Shown: piece after piece, positions 24,471-33,653 of the stretch
Position numbering within the stretch: the first letter of the stretch is position 1
Layout of the letters: the number at the start of each line of letters is the position of its first letter
DNA from: Olsenella sp. KH3B4
GTDB lineage: Bacteria; Actinomycetota; Coriobacteriia; Coriobacteriales; Atopobiaceae
Assembly (NCBI GenBank): GCA_900111695.1
Contig: FOHD01000003.1
Location: 214,275-278,274, forward strand
DNA: 64,000 bases
Reading direction: 5' to 3'
Translations under genes and position numbers: made by a program
The notes under the pieces: model-generated
The model's database searches: none
The model's input: the letters and a program-made list of their open reading frames with translations, nothing else
What the model was told of the DNA's origin: nothing

Positions 24471-25514
24471 CTACGACGCCATCTTCGTGAGCGCGTAGAA
24501 CTTGCCCGTCGACGCGTTGGCGAGTGTGTCGGCATCCCAACTCCGGGAGGTCACGTCGCTTGAGGTGGGGTCGTGCACGGTGAAGGTGCCGTCGGAGCCC
24601 TTCTCGACCACAAGAATCCAGTGCTCGTAGGGGGTGAGGCTATCGGCCTTGACCTCCATCGCAACCACGGTTCCCGACGTGACCACCGCCGAGATGTTGT
24701 CGGCCGAGGTGTCGTACGTGTGATAGACCACGCCAAGCGCGTTGGATTCGTTTGTGAAGAAGTCGCCGCTCAAGCTTGAGTCACCGGTGGCGAGCCCGTC
24801 CTTCTCGGCAAGCGTTGCAATGGTCGCGGGCGTGTTGTCGGTCGAACCGGTAAGGCCAATCGTTGCCATGGACATCACCGTGGGACCAGACCCCGTCACC
24901 GCAAGCGCGCTGCCTGCGTAGTCCACCGCACCCCAGCGGGAGTCCCAGTCATAGAGCTGCGGGTAGCTGCCAACCGCCCCCTCCTCGCCGTAGGCCTGCG
25001 CCGTCTTGTCGGACTCCAGGTAGCCGGCGACAAGCGAGATGGCGTCGGGCTCGTTGAGCGCCAGCTCAACCAGGCGCTCGTCGGAGTACTGGTCGGCATT
25101 GCTCGCAATCTGGGCCATCTGATCGTCCTGGTCGAGTCGCGCAGTAAGCGCCTGCGAGAGGTCGTCCGAGATACCCGTGGCAACGCGGGGCTTCTCCTCC
25201 ACCCGTTGCTCCTCCTGGGCGGCGTTGCCCGCCACGCAGCTCGAGATGGCAAAGACGAGAAGCACCACGGCGACAATGCCCAACACCAACGCGGCGACCA
25301 TGCGCGTGTCAAGGCTGCCCGTGCGCCTCCCGCGTCCTGCGCTCGCAAAGCCAATGCTGCGGCTTCGCAGCTCATAGCCCTGGCGTCTGCCACGACTGCG
25401 CGAGCCCGTTCCAAGCGGCCTCTGCTGGCGCGGGCGAGAGGAACCGCCGCGACCCCCGCGCGAACCACCCGCGCGGCGCTGAGATCTCTGGGGCCTGCCG
25501 TCGGAGTACTCCAT
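24471..25514 (-). CDS. C39-like peptidase-fold membrane protein with Ser replacing catalytic Cys
   Basis: 347 residues. The first 70 residues are Arg/Gly/Ser-rich and cytoplasmic, followed by one membrane helix (MVAALVLGIVAVVLLVFAISSCVAG). The outside domain ends in a C39-like papain fold: YPQLYDWDSRWGAVDYAGSALAVTGSGPTVMSM, where family members have a GCGPT motif; here the Cys is Ser. The histidine region (YEHWILVVEKGSDGTFTVHDP) is present. Loss of the nucleophile suggests a non-proteolytic, binding role. GGAGG lies 6 bp before the ATG at 25514. Convergent with the S33 hydrolase gene. Partner unknown. Confidence 0.75.
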   Translation of the reverse strand: MEYSDGRPQRSQRRAGGSRGGRGGSSRPRQQRPLGTGSRSRGRRQGYELRSRSIGFASAGRGRRTGSLDTRMVAALVLGIVAVVLLVFAISSCVAGNAAQEEQRVEEKPRVATGISDDLSQALTARLDQDDQMAQIASNADQYSDERLVELALNEPDAISLVAGYLESDKTAQAYGEEGAVGSYPQLYDWDSRWGAVDYAGSALAVTGSGPTVMSMATIGLTGSTDNTPATIATLAEKDGLATGDSSLSGDFFTNESNALGVVYHTYDTSADNISAVVTSGTVVAMEVKADSLTPYEHWILVVEKGSDGTFTVHDPTSSDVTSRSWDADTLANASTGKFYALTKMAS

Positions 25515-25889
25515 GAAGCCTCCCTGCGTGGTGCGCGCGCCGGGATGCGCGTGCGCGCCAAAAAGTCGATGCAACATTTCGAATGACGCGTGGGCCAGTC
25601 GCCTCGCGAATCTCTGCCCCGCACATCACATATGCACTATAAGACAGTGTTGCGTTTTGCATGCGGGCGACTCCTCCGAGCGGCGCCAGTGCTATGAAAC
25701 GCTGCCTCAAGCGGCGCCGCATTGTCCGCCAAGCAGATGAGACCCTAGCTGAGCTGTTGGTATGGTGCTTGCGTGACCCTGGGAACGAATATGGGTATTG
25801 TTCATTTTTGATACGTATAATCCGATAGAAGTATTCACCCTTGTATGGGGTGGACCAACAGGCTCGGACCGTTAGTTGAGAGGCATCAC
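25515..25889. other. Intergenic region between the C39-like gene and argR
   Basis: 375 bp between divergent genes. It should hold both promoters. I see an AT-richer segment (25790-25830) with a -10-like TATAAT near argR. The rest has no gene, tRNA or strong hairpin that I can support; the short open frames have no ribosome-binding site. Confidence 0.5.
25816..25821 (+). promoter_or_regulatory. Candidate -10 element of argR
   Basis: A consensus TATAAT at 25816-25821, 69 bp before the argR GTG start, in an AT-rich stretch. No good -35 is seen at the usual spacing. The nearby TATTGTTCATTTTTGATACG and GTATTCACC resemble half-sites rich in ATTCA, as in ARG boxes, so autoregulation is possible. 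Confidence 0.45.
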
Positions 25890-26324
25890 GTGGCTAAGCA
25901 GAGAAACGACAGGCAAGAAGCCATCAGGCAAATCATTCGCGACAAGTCCATTCGCACTCAGCGAGCGCTTGTGGAGGAGCTCCAGGCAGAGGGTTTCTCG
26001 TGCACGCAGGCAACGGTCTCGAGAGACATCACCGAGATGGGTCTGCGCAAGCTTCCCGAGGGCATCTACGTGCTCTCCGAGGACCTGCACCTGCAGCGGA
26101 TGCTCTCAGAGTTTGTGGTGGATGTGCTCCGCGCCGAGAACCTCGTGGTGATCAAGTGCCAGCCTGGCACGGCGTCGGGCGTTGCCGCGGCAATCGATGG
26201 GGCGGCGCTCTCGCACGCGCTGGGTTCGGTTGCTGGCAACGACACGGTGCTCGTGGTTGCCATCGACGGCCAGCACGCGGCCGACCTTCAGGCGCTCGTG
26301 AAGAAGCTCGGCAGCTCCAAGTAG
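25890..26324 (+). CDS. argR: Arginine repressor
   Basis: 144 residues, GTG start with GAGAGG 6 bp upstream. The N-terminal winged helix (RQEAIRQIIRDKSIRTQRALVEEL, then CTQATVSRDITEMGL) is typical ArgR, and the C-terminal oligomerisation/arginine-binding domain reads PGTASGVAAAIDG and VAGNDTVLVVA, with Asn in the usual DD pair. It senses arginine and represses biosynthesis or activates catabolism. No arg genes are in the window. The in-frame ATG at 25845 would add 15 residues but is poorly placed. Confidence 0.9.
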   Translation: MAKQRNDRQEAIRQIIRDKSIRTQRALVEELQAEGFSCTQATVSRDITEMGLRKLPEGIYVLSEDLHLQRMLSEFVVDVLRAENLVVIKCQPGTASGVAAAIDGAALSHALGSVAGNDTVLVVAIDGQHAADLQALVKKLGSSK

Positions 26325-26443
26325 GCATTGTGTCAATTGCTGCCGTGCCATACTAGCCGGCGTCGGGCAGACTGATTGCCGCCGCGCCGCGCCAAGGCGC
26401 CGCCAAGACGTGCGAGACGTTCAAACCAACAGGCGAGAAAAGA

Positions 26444-26472
26444 GAGGGCCCCGGCACGCTGCCGGGGCCCTC
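26444..26472 (-). terminator. Rho-independent terminator of the penicillin-binding protein gene
   Basis: Perfect 13-bp arms GAGGGCCCCGGCA (26444-26456) and TGCCGGGGCCCTC (26460-26472) around CGC. On the minus strand CTCTTTTCTCG follows the stem. It lies 48 bp after the PBP stop and also faces argR on the plus strand. Confidence 0.8.
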
Positions 26473-26519
26473 TTGCCATCGATGCAACGGGGTGCGCGCA
26501 AGCCGTTGCCTGTAAGCCG

Positions 26520-28784
26520 CTACTGGCCTTGTGTCCCTCCGGTGTTGGTGCCCGTGTTTGTCCCGGTGTTCTGACCCGTGTTGGTTCCGGTGTTTGAGTT
26601 CTCTCCCGTGTTTGTCCCGGTATTTGTTCCGGTGTTCTGGCCGTTGCCGCCGTTGCCACCGTTGCCATTCCCACCGTTGCCGCCCGTACCGGTACCGGAG
26701 TTGGTCTCGGTGTTGTTGGTGTTTGTCTCGGTCTTCTCGGTAGTGGTGCTGGTCGTGGACTCCGTCCTGGTGGAGTTGCTGGTGGAGTTGTCGGTGACGG
26801 TGTTCCACGACGAACCGGAGTTCGTGGACGCAGAGGTACCCACAAAGCTCCACGAGCTGTTGTCCTTGTAGGTGACGGTCTCGGTGGAGACGGGGAACTC
26901 CTCGCGGTCAACGCCCTTGAGCACGGTGTTCATGTAGTTAGTCCAGATGGGCTGCGCCGTAGTGGGGGTCGAGGCGAGGGCTCCCTTGTAATAGGCCGCC
27001 TGGTTGTTGTCGCGGTTGCCGCACCATACCGTGGTGGTGAGCTGCGGGGTGAAGCCGCAGAACCAGAGGTTGTCGGCCTTGTCGGAGGTACCGGTCTTGC
27101 CGCCCACCGGCTGGTTCGCGGTGAAGTTGGCATGCACGTAGTTGGTGGTGTAGCCCGCCTTGACAACCCCCTCGAGGACCTTGCGCGCATCCTGGGCAAC
27201 GCCCTCGTCGATGACCTGCTTGGGATCGTCCTCGTGCTCATAGACCGTGTTGCCGTTGCGGTCCTCGATCTTGGTGATGGCGATCGCGTCGCGGTGGACG
27301 CCGTTGGTGGCAAAGACGCTGTACGCCTCGCACATCTCGAGCGGGGTGACGCCGGAGGAGCCAAGCACCAGCGAGGGGACGGACGAGAGGTCCGAGTCGA
27401 TGCCCATGAGATGGGCGGTCTCGATGAGCTTGTCAACGCCAACGGCCATCACGACCTGCGCGTATGCGGTGTTGGAGGAGAGCTCTGTCGCGCGCGCGAG
27501 CGATACGTAGCCGTACTGCGCGTTCTCGTAGTTGTGGGGCGTCCAGGTGGATGTGATCTGCATGGGCGAGTTGCAGTTGAGGATGATGGAGGGGTTCATG
27601 CCGTCGATCATCGCCGCCATGAGCATGAACGGCTTGAAGCTGGAGCCAGCCTGCCGCTGGCTGATGGCGAGGTTGATCGAGCTCTGGCCCTGGGTCTCGT
27701 CGTATCCGTAGTTGGTGCCGCCGACCATCGCCACGATGTGGCCGTTGGTGTTGTCGACGGACACGAGCGCGGCGGAGAGCTGGTCGTTGCCGGACTTGGA
27801 GATGAGGTCGTTCACTGCCTCGTCGGCGGCCTGCTGCTTGTCGACCTCGAGTGTGGTGTAGACGCGCAGGCCGCCCTTGAGGATGGTGTCGTTGTCGAAG
27901 TCGTTCTGGAGGAGCTGCTTCACGTAGTCGGTGAAGTAGGGATACGAGCCAGAGACCTCGTCCTGCAGCGAGCCGGGGCTGAGCGTGAGCTCCTCGGCGG
28001 TGGCCTCGTTGTACTCGTCCTGCGTGATGTCGCCCATCTCGAGCATGTTGCCCAGGACCTTGTTGCGCCGCTCGACGCAGGCGTCAGGGTTCACGAACGG
28101 GTCGTAGTAGGAGGGGGAGTTGGGGATGCCCACGAGCGTCGCGGCCTCGGCCAGCGTAAGCTCGCTGGCGTGCTTGTTGAAGTACGTGACGCTTGCTGCC
28201 TCGATGCCGTAGGCGCCCTCGCCGTAGTAGATGGTGTTGAGGTACATGTTGAGGATCTGGTCCTTCGAGTACGTCTTCTCCATCTGGATGGCGATGTAGG
28301 CCTCGCGCACCTTGCGCTTGAGGGTCTGGTCGAACTGCTCTGACGAGAGGACCGTGTTCCTCACGAGCTGCTGGGTGATGGTGGAGGCGCCCTCGGAGCG
28401 GCCGCTGAGCTGGCTGGCGATAGCGCGCAGGATGCCCTGGGGGTCAACGCCGTTGTGCTGGTAGAAGCGCTCGTCCTCGACGTCGACGGTGCCCTTCTTC
28501 ACGTAGTCCGAGATGTCGTCGAGCGTGACGGAGCGGCGGTTCTGGAGGTAGTACTCCGCAATCTCGGTGCCGTCGGCTGCGTAGACGATGGTGGGCTCTG
28601 CCACCAGGTAGGCATCTGCCGACTCGTAGTCGGGCAGGTCCTGGAGCCATGAGTCGACCACGGCGCCCAGGGAGACGGCGAGCGCCAATGCAAAGAGCGC
28701 TATGAAGCCAAACACGCCGGCGATGCCAAATCCGACGGCGTGCGTACTTGCGTGCTTGTGAGCCCTGCGGGTTCTGATGCCCAT
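26520..28784 (-). CDS. Class A penicillin-binding protein (PBP1A-like)
   Basis: 754 residues. A cytoplasmic Arg/His-rich start and membrane helix (about 14-45) precede the glycosyltransferase GT51 domain (EDERFYQHNGVDPQG, GASTITQQLVRN) and the transpeptidase with SxxK (AGSSFKPF), SxN (SSNTAY) and KTG (GGKTGTS). It polymerises and crosslinks peptidoglycan. The ATG at 28784 follows AGGAGG. The last ~125 residues are a low-complexity Ser/Thr/Asn/Gly tail made of repeats like NTGTNTG and GGNGGN, extending from the membrane side of the wall. A terminator follows. Confidence 0.92.
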   Translation of the reverse strand: MGIRTRRAHKHASTHAVGFGIAGVFGFIALFALALAVSLGAVVDSWLQDLPDYESADAYLVAEPTIVYAADGTEIAEYYLQNRRSVTLDDISDYVKKGTVDVEDERFYQHNGVDPQGILRAIASQLSGRSEGASTITQQLVRNTVLSSEQFDQTLKRKVREAYIAIQMEKTYSKDQILNMYLNTIYYGEGAYGIEAASVTYFNKHASELTLAEAATLVGIPNSPSYYDPFVNPDACVERRNKVLGNMLEMGDITQDEYNEATAEELTLSPGSLQDEVSGSYPYFTDYVKQLLQNDFDNDTILKGGLRVYTTLEVDKQQAADEAVNDLISKSGNDQLSAALVSVDNTNGHIVAMVGGTNYGYDETQGQSSINLAISQRQAGSSFKPFMLMAAMIDGMNPSIILNCNSPMQITSTWTPHNYENAQYGYVSLARATELSSNTAYAQVVMAVGVDKLIETAHLMGIDSDLSSVPSLVLGSSGVTPLEMCEAYSVFATNGVHRDAIAITKIEDRNGNTVYEHEDDPKQVIDEGVAQDARKVLEGVVKAGYTTNYVHANFTANQPVGGKTGTSDKADNLWFCGFTPQLTTTVWCGNRDNNQAAYYKGALASTPTTAQPIWTNYMNTVLKGVDREEFPVSTETVTYKDNSSWSFVGTSASTNSGSSWNTVTDNSTSNSTRTESTTSTTTEKTETNTNNTETNSGTGTGGNGGNGNGGNGGNGQNTGTNTGTNTGENSNTGTNTGQNTGTNTGTNTGGTQGQ
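26523..26740 (-). repeat. Coding low-complexity repeats in the PBP tail
   Basis: The 3' end of the PBP gene consists of short repeats encoding TNTG, QNTG and GGNG units, with roughly 6- to 18-bp periodicity (GTGTTGGTTCCGGT and variants). Such arrays change length by slippage. They are part of the gene, not a CRISPR: no constant repeat alternates with unique spacers. Confidence 0.7.
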
Positions 28785-28923
28785 GGAACCTCCTCGTGTG
28801 GACACAATCGCTCACATTATAGGGAATGGGCCTTGTCGGCTTGTGTCCGTTCTGCGTGGACGCGGGACGAGAGGGACGCTAGCAGGCGCCGTGCTGCAGC
28901 GAGCGTGGCGCGGTCCTTGCGGC

Positions 28924-30996
28924 CTAGTCGACTACGTGGTACAGCCGAATGTCCCGGTCCTTGTAGACAAGCTGGAACCCCGGGGTGTTCTCGTCAATGG
29001 ACTCGATGCCCGCCCAGTCTTCCGGGTTATAGGAATCGCTCGACTGTTGGGTTCTCCCCGTGACGTCCATCTGGAGCACCCACCGTATGCCCAGGCGCTC
29101 CGCCTCTGCGCGGACGTCCTCGTTGGTCGCTATCTGGTCGAGGCCGGTGCGCACGAGCTGCGCACCCTCTGTGTCCAGGTGGCCTCGCTCGTTTGCAATT
29201 CCATCGTTCGTCCTGTAGAGCACGTGGATGTCGTTGGCCCCGTAGAGATACAGGCTTTTGTCGTAGGTGGAGTTGGCCACGGTGTCATCCCCCACGATTT
29301 CCTTAATGTCTTGCAGGTCGCTGCGAATCGCCTCGCTGTTGAGGGGGTTCCATCTGCCGTATGCGGCGTCTATTTCGTAGCGGGCATGATTGAGCGCACC
29401 GTAATAATGGACGGGGACAAGCGCCTCGACGGAGACGAGGGCGATGGCGGCAAGCGCCGGGAAGACGGCCATGGCCCTGCGGACTCCTGGGCGCCCGGGA
29501 GACTTCCCCAGTTGCGTCTTGACGAGGCAGCAGATTCCCGAGACGCCTTCTGCGGCAAACATGATGGCGGGGATGACGAGAAACGCGGCGATTCGGTTGG
29601 AGTCCGTGTACCAGAAGCCGGTGAGGAGCTGCCTTGCCAGCCCCTCCGCGGACCCCGCGACAATGCACATGACCTGAACCATCACGTACGAGGCCACCAG
29701 CCCAGGGTGGCGAAGCCTCACGAGGTCGGTAATTACCCCGATGCCCGCAAGGGCAAAGAGGAGCGGCTGACCCTCGTGCAGCTCGTAGAGGTAGCTGCTC
29801 GTGATGAGTAATGCCTGGTTGCGTATGGCTTCTGGGACGCTTTCGTAGGTGCCCCAGTAGTTGCTAACGACACCTCGAAGGAACGGCGCGTTGAAGAGGG
29901 CAACCCAGGCTGCGATTGCCGCTGCTGACACTCCCGCCGCCATTGCGCAGGCGCGTGTGAAGGAGGCGCCGCGGCGGCGCTGTGCGCGAAAGACGTGTAC
30001 CGCAACGGAAGGCGCGGTGAGCACGCCAAGTGAGAAGTCGGCGTTCGGGTGCACAAGAGCAAGGGCGACAACCGTGACGAGGAGGAAGGCTGCGTAGAAC
30101 GCGTGGCTTCCCGTCTCGTCACGCATGAGCCCAAACATCAGCGCTACGCCCAGGGGCAGCAGCGAAAAGGCAAAGAGGTTGGGGTAGAGCGGCCCAAAGA
30201 CGACCAGCGCGTAGGGCATGGCGGGGAAGAGACAGCACGGCACCGCCCCGGCGAGCAGGGCCGTCGCATCGCCCCGGAAGACCTCGGAGATGCAGAACGC
30301 CATCGCGAGGGGAAACACGACGGAGCCCAACACAACAATGGAGGCGTTGATTGCCAAAGGGGCGGAGACCCCCGCCCCGAGGACGGCAAGCGCGCAAAGC
30401 CCGTGGTAGGTGGCAGGGTAGAAGCTGAGGATGGCGCCCGTCTCGCCAAAGGGGTTGGCGACGGCGTCCGCAGCGGTGAGGTAGGCGCTTGCGCGGAGCG
30501 AAGACATGCTCTGCGAATCGGCGAACGCCCGGATGATGCTAAGGTGGGTGTCGTTGTCCCACTGCTGGATGAAGCCTCCTGCGGTGGTGTCTCGAGAGAT
30601 AAAGACGTAGAGGCAGACGGCGGTTCCTGCGGCAACGTAGAGCAGGATGACTTGTGGGGTGAGCCCCTTGCCAACCTCTGACAGCTTGCTGCGTCGGCGT
30701 GCGAGAAGAAACGCCGCAAGCAGGCAGACTGCGGTCAGCGGCACGAACATGGTGAGTGGGTTTGCGGGAATTCCTGTGAGTGCGTATACGACTCCCGCAA
30801 CTCCCAGCCATGCCGTCGAGACGATGGGGGAGAGCGCAAGGGAGGCGCATGCGGGGATTCCCGCGGCGACAAGCGCGATAGATCCGGGTGCGAAGAGCAT
30901 GAGAACCATGACGAGAACGGCGATGAGCATGAAGCTTAACCTCACAGAGCGATAGCTGGTCGATGTTCGTACGCTACCACTGACTGTTGGCTCCAT
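28924..30996 (-). CDS. DUF6541-like multi-pass membrane protein
   Basis: 690 residues with about a dozen hydrophobic segments in the first 520 residues and a soluble C-terminal domain of about 170. The layout and the motif TAGGFIQQWDNDTHLSIIRAFADS (about residue 130) fit the actinobacterial DUF6541 family, which resembles GT-C glycosyltransferases. Likely a lipid-linked sugar transferase or a cell-envelope protein; the acceptor is unknown. I chose ATG 30996 (MEPTVSGSVRTS); upstream in-frame codons continue but without a clear ribosome-binding site. Divergent from an acyltransferase gene, 111 bp away. Confidence 0.7.
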   Translation of the reverse strand: MEPTVSGSVRTSTSYRSVRLSFMLIAVLVMVLMLFAPGSIALVAAGIPACASLALSPIVSTAWLGVAGVVYALTGIPANPLTMFVPLTAVCLLAAFLLARRRSKLSEVGKGLTPQVILLYVAAGTAVCLYVFISRDTTAGGFIQQWDNDTHLSIIRAFADSQSMSSLRASAYLTAADAVANPFGETGAILSFYPATYHGLCALAVLGAGVSAPLAINASIVVLGSVVFPLAMAFCISEVFRGDATALLAGAVPCCLFPAMPYALVVFGPLYPNLFAFSLLPLGVALMFGLMRDETGSHAFYAAFLLVTVVALALVHPNADFSLGVLTAPSVAVHVFRAQRRRGASFTRACAMAAGVSAAAIAAWVALFNAPFLRGVVSNYWGTYESVPEAIRNQALLITSSYLYELHEGQPLLFALAGIGVITDLVRLRHPGLVASYVMVQVMCIVAGSAEGLARQLLTGFWYTDSNRIAAFLVIPAIMFAAEGVSGICCLVKTQLGKSPGRPGVRRAMAVFPALAAIALVSVEALVPVHYYGALNHARYEIDAAYGRWNPLNSEAIRSDLQDIKEIVGDDTVANSTYDKSLYLYGANDIHVLYRTNDGIANERGHLDTEGAQLVRTGLDQIATNEDVRAEAERLGIRWVLQMDVTGRTQQSSDSYNPEDWAGIESIDENTPGFQLVYKDRDIRLYHVVD

Positions 30997-31107
30997 TGCC
31001 AAGCTTTGTCCATGGGGTTGCGTCCGTTCGGTGCTGGGTGCATCATCAGGGACTGCACTTTCAGTTATTCTGTGACAACTTGCTTTATTTCTGTTGAAGG
31101 GCCTACA

Positions 31108-32208
31108 TTGTCCGCATCCGCTTGTACGCGCCTCTATTTCGAGGACGTTCTCAACGTTCTTTCGTGCTTTGCCGTTGTGGCGCTGCACTGCTCGCTCACC
31201 GTCTTTGGCCCAGGCCGCGGGCGCGAGTGGGAGCTCGCGCTCGTGCAGCAGGCGGTCTTCATCTTCGCCGTTCCCGTGTTCATGATGCTGAGCGGGGCAA
31301 ACCTCATGGAGTACCGCAGCCGCTACTCGACTCGCGAGTTCTTCCGCAAGCGAGTTCTCAGGGTGGGCGTGGCGCTTCTCGTGGGAAGCGTTGCCTGCTA
31401 CCTCGCATATTGCCTCTTTCCGGACTCGTTCTGGGGTGCGCGCGACGTCGCGAAGGACTTCTCCCTGCGGGCGTTCGTCCATGGGTTTCTGGGCGACACC
31501 ATCAACAACACCTATTGGTTCTTCTATGCCATTCTCGGCGTCTATTGTGTGGCCCCACTGCTCTCGCTTGCCGCCGACAGGCCCCGCATGCTGCGCGGGC
31601 TTCTGGCGGGAGGGTTCCTCTTCGCGTTTGTGGTGCCAACGCTTACCTGGGCGCATGTCGTGAGGCCTGAGGACGCTAGCGCCGTTCAGGGCTGGCCCCT
31701 CCTTACGAGCACATCCGTCTTCTATTTCCTCCTAGGCTACTATCTTCGCAGGTACGTACCGGACACCAAGGCGGTTCGCGCGGTTGCGGCCATAGCGTTG
31801 GTTGCGTCGCCGGTGCTCATGCATGCCATCGGGCATGCCGTGAACGTTTCGAGGCCCGAGTACGACTCCTTTCCCGTGAACGCGTTCTTCCCGCTTGCAG
31901 CCACCTATGCCGCGGGCCTGTTCTGCGTTGTGCGTGCGCTTGAGCCGCGCCTTCAGGCGATGGGAAAGCGCGCGAGGGGCGCCCTCGTCACGCTCTCCTC
32001 GGCTTCCCTGTACGTGTATCTGTTCCACATCCCCGTGATCAACTGGCTTGGGGCAAACGTCACGCCCGAGCAGGGCGCCCGCTTCTCAAGGCATCCGCTC
32101 TACGAGGCCGTCATAGTGTTTGTCCTTGTCGGCGTGCCGAGCGTTGCGTACGCGCTTGCCAAGCGTGCCGCGAAGCGCCGCTCGAAGGAAGCTGCCAGCG
32201 CGCGGTAA
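31108..32208 (+). CDS. Acyltransferase 3 family membrane protein
   Basis: 366 residues from a TTG start preceded by GAAGGG; an in-frame codon at 31006 would add 34 residues without support. About ten hydrophobic segments in the Acyl_transf_3 pattern: YFEDVLNVLSCFAVVALHCS with the conserved histidine, a following PVFMMLSG and an Arg-rich loop (FFRKRVLRV). Family members add O-acetyl or other acyl groups to surface polysaccharides. Its neighbours are cell-envelope genes, which fits. It ends 120 bp before tyrS. Confidence 0.8.
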   Translation: MSASACTRLYFEDVLNVLSCFAVVALHCSLTVFGPGRGREWELALVQQAVFIFAVPVFMMLSGANLMEYRSRYSTREFFRKRVLRVGVALLVGSVACYLAYCLFPDSFWGARDVAKDFSLRAFVHGFLGDTINNTYWFFYAILGVYCVAPLLSLAADRPRMLRGLLAGGFLFAFVVPTLTWAHVVRPEDASAVQGWPLLTSTSVFYFLLGYYLRRYVPDTKAVRAVAAIALVASPVLMHAIGHAVNVSRPEYDSFPVNAFFPLAATYAAGLFCVVRALEPRLQAMGKRARGALVTLSSASLYVYLFHIPVINWLGANVTPEQGARFSRHPLYEAVIVFVLVGVPSVAYALAKRAAKRRSKEAASAR

Positions 32209-32328
32209 GGTGCTTTGACGTACAGGCTCCTGCGGCAGGCGCGTGGCAGCAACCTGCGCTATCCTTGTGCGTGCGCGGTCGCAGGCGCGATCCGCGAAGA
32301 CACGCGAACATACACGGAGGACAGAGCT

Positions 32329-33546
32329 TTGCTGCCAGTCGAAGAACAGCTGAAGGTCATCACCTCGGGCACCATGCAGATCGTGCCCATGGACGAGCTT
32401 CGCAAGAAGCTTGAGCGCGGGGTGCCGCTCAACGTCAAGCTGGGCGTGGATCCCACCAGCCCCGACCTCCACCTCGGTCACGCCGTCCCCCTGCGCAAGA
32501 TGCGCCAGTTCCAGGACCTGGGCCACAAGGTCACGCTCATCATTGGCAACGGCACGGCGCTTATCGGCGACCCGTCCGGCCGCGACTCCACGCGCCCGCC
32601 CCTCACCGAGGAGCAGGTCGAGGCAAACGCCAAGACCTACGTGGCGCAGGCCATGAAGGTCCTCGACCCCGATAAGACCACCATCGTCCACAACGGAGAC
32701 TGGCTGAAGCCCCTCGACCTCTCCAAGATGCTCAAGCTCATGAGCCAGTTCAACGTGGCACGCATCCTCGAGCGCGAGGACTTCCACAACCGCTATACCA
32801 ACGGCCAGTCCATCGCCCTGCACGAGTTCATCTACCCGGTGCTGCAGGCCTACGATTCTGTCGTGGTGAAGGCGGACGTCGAGATGGGCGGCAACGACCA
32901 GATCTTCAACCTGCTTGCCGGCCGTGACCTCATGCGGGCCATGGGCATGGAGCCGCAGGTTGCCCTCACGGTGCCGCTGCTCGTGGGCACCGACGGCGTC
33001 AAGAAGATGTCCAAGTCCTACAAGAACTACGTTGGCCTCACCGACCCGGCCGATGACATGTACGGCAAGATCATGTCCATCACCGACGAGCTGGTGCCGC
33101 TCTACTTCCGCCTGTGCTCCACGCTGCCGGTGGACCAGATCGACGCCATCGACGCCGAGTTCAAGGCTGGGACGGCCGACCCGTACGCCCTCAAGCGCGA
33201 GCTTGCCCGCAACATCTGCGACCTCTACCACGGTGCCGGTGCCGGCGACGCCGCCCAGGCCGCCTTCGACGCCACGTTCAAGAAGGGAGAGGTCCCCGAG
33301 GACATTGCGGAGTTCCCGCTCTCCACGGTCCAGGTGAACGACGAGGGCAAGGTCTACCTGGCCAAGCTCCTGGTGGACGTCAGAATCGCTAGCGGCACGG
33401 GCGAGGCGCGCCGCCTCATCGACGGCGGCGGCGTCAAGATCGACGGCAAGGCCGTGGCGCCCAAGTGCTACAACGTGGACCCCGCGCTCTTCTCGGCGGG
33501 CACCGTGCTGCAGAGCGGCAAGAAGCGCTGGGCCAAGCTGGTGTAG
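32329..33546 (+). CDS. tyrS: Tyrosyl-tRNA synthetase
   Basis: 405 residues from TTG 32329, with GGAGG 8 bp upstream; longer frames to 32215 lack such a site. Class I signatures HLGH (48-51) and KMSKS (about 225) are present, with the tyrosine pocket motif IYPVLQAYDSV and a C-terminal S4-like RNA-binding domain (RLIDGGGVKIDGKAV). It charges tRNA-Tyr. A clean terminator follows. The 120-bp upstream gap has no T-box that I can recognise. Confidence 0.93.
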   Translation: MLPVEEQLKVITSGTMQIVPMDELRKKLERGVPLNVKLGVDPTSPDLHLGHAVPLRKMRQFQDLGHKVTLIIGNGTALIGDPSGRDSTRPPLTEEQVEANAKTYVAQAMKVLDPDKTTIVHNGDWLKPLDLSKMLKLMSQFNVARILEREDFHNRYTNGQSIALHEFIYPVLQAYDSVVVKADVEMGGNDQIFNLLAGRDLMRAMGMEPQVALTVPLLVGTDGVKKMSKSYKNYVGLTDPADDMYGKIMSITDELVPLYFRLCSTLPVDQIDAIDAEFKAGTADPYALKRELARNICDLYHGAGAGDAAQAAFDATFKKGEVPEDIAEFPLSTVQVNDEGKVYLAKLLVDVRIASGTGEARRLIDGGGVKIDGKAVAPKCYNVDPALFSAGTVLQSGKKRWAKLV

Positions 33547-33577
33547 TGAGGGTTTGCAACCATTTTGATGGCAACCG

Positions 33578-33615
33578 TTTGGGGCCGGCGCTCTCTCGGG
33601 AGTGCCGGCCCCAAA
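33578..33615 (+). terminator. Rho-independent-type hairpin after tyrS
   Basis: TTTGGGGCCGGCGCTC (33578-33593) pairs with GAGTGCCGGCCCCAAA (33600-33615), with one G-U pair and a 6-base loop, 31 bp after the tyrS stop and before the convergent GT-C gene. Either strand carries a T-rich flank (AACTTTCT on plus), so it may be bidirectional. Confidence 0.8.
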
Positions 33616-33653
33616 CAACTTTCTGGGCAAGACGGTCTTTCTCGGGTAGGAGG

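Noticed and set aside
26523-26740. CRISPR-like array
   Set aside because: The repeats are short, contiguous and in frame as the low-complexity PBP tail, with no unique spacers.
28924-31656. 910-residue form of the DUF6541-like protein
   Set aside because: The extra N-terminal 220 residues lie antisense to the acyltransferase gene and have no family-like character.
32209-32328. T-box leader for tyrS
   Set aside because: The gap is only 120 bp and no T-box sequence or terminator/antiterminator pair is visible.
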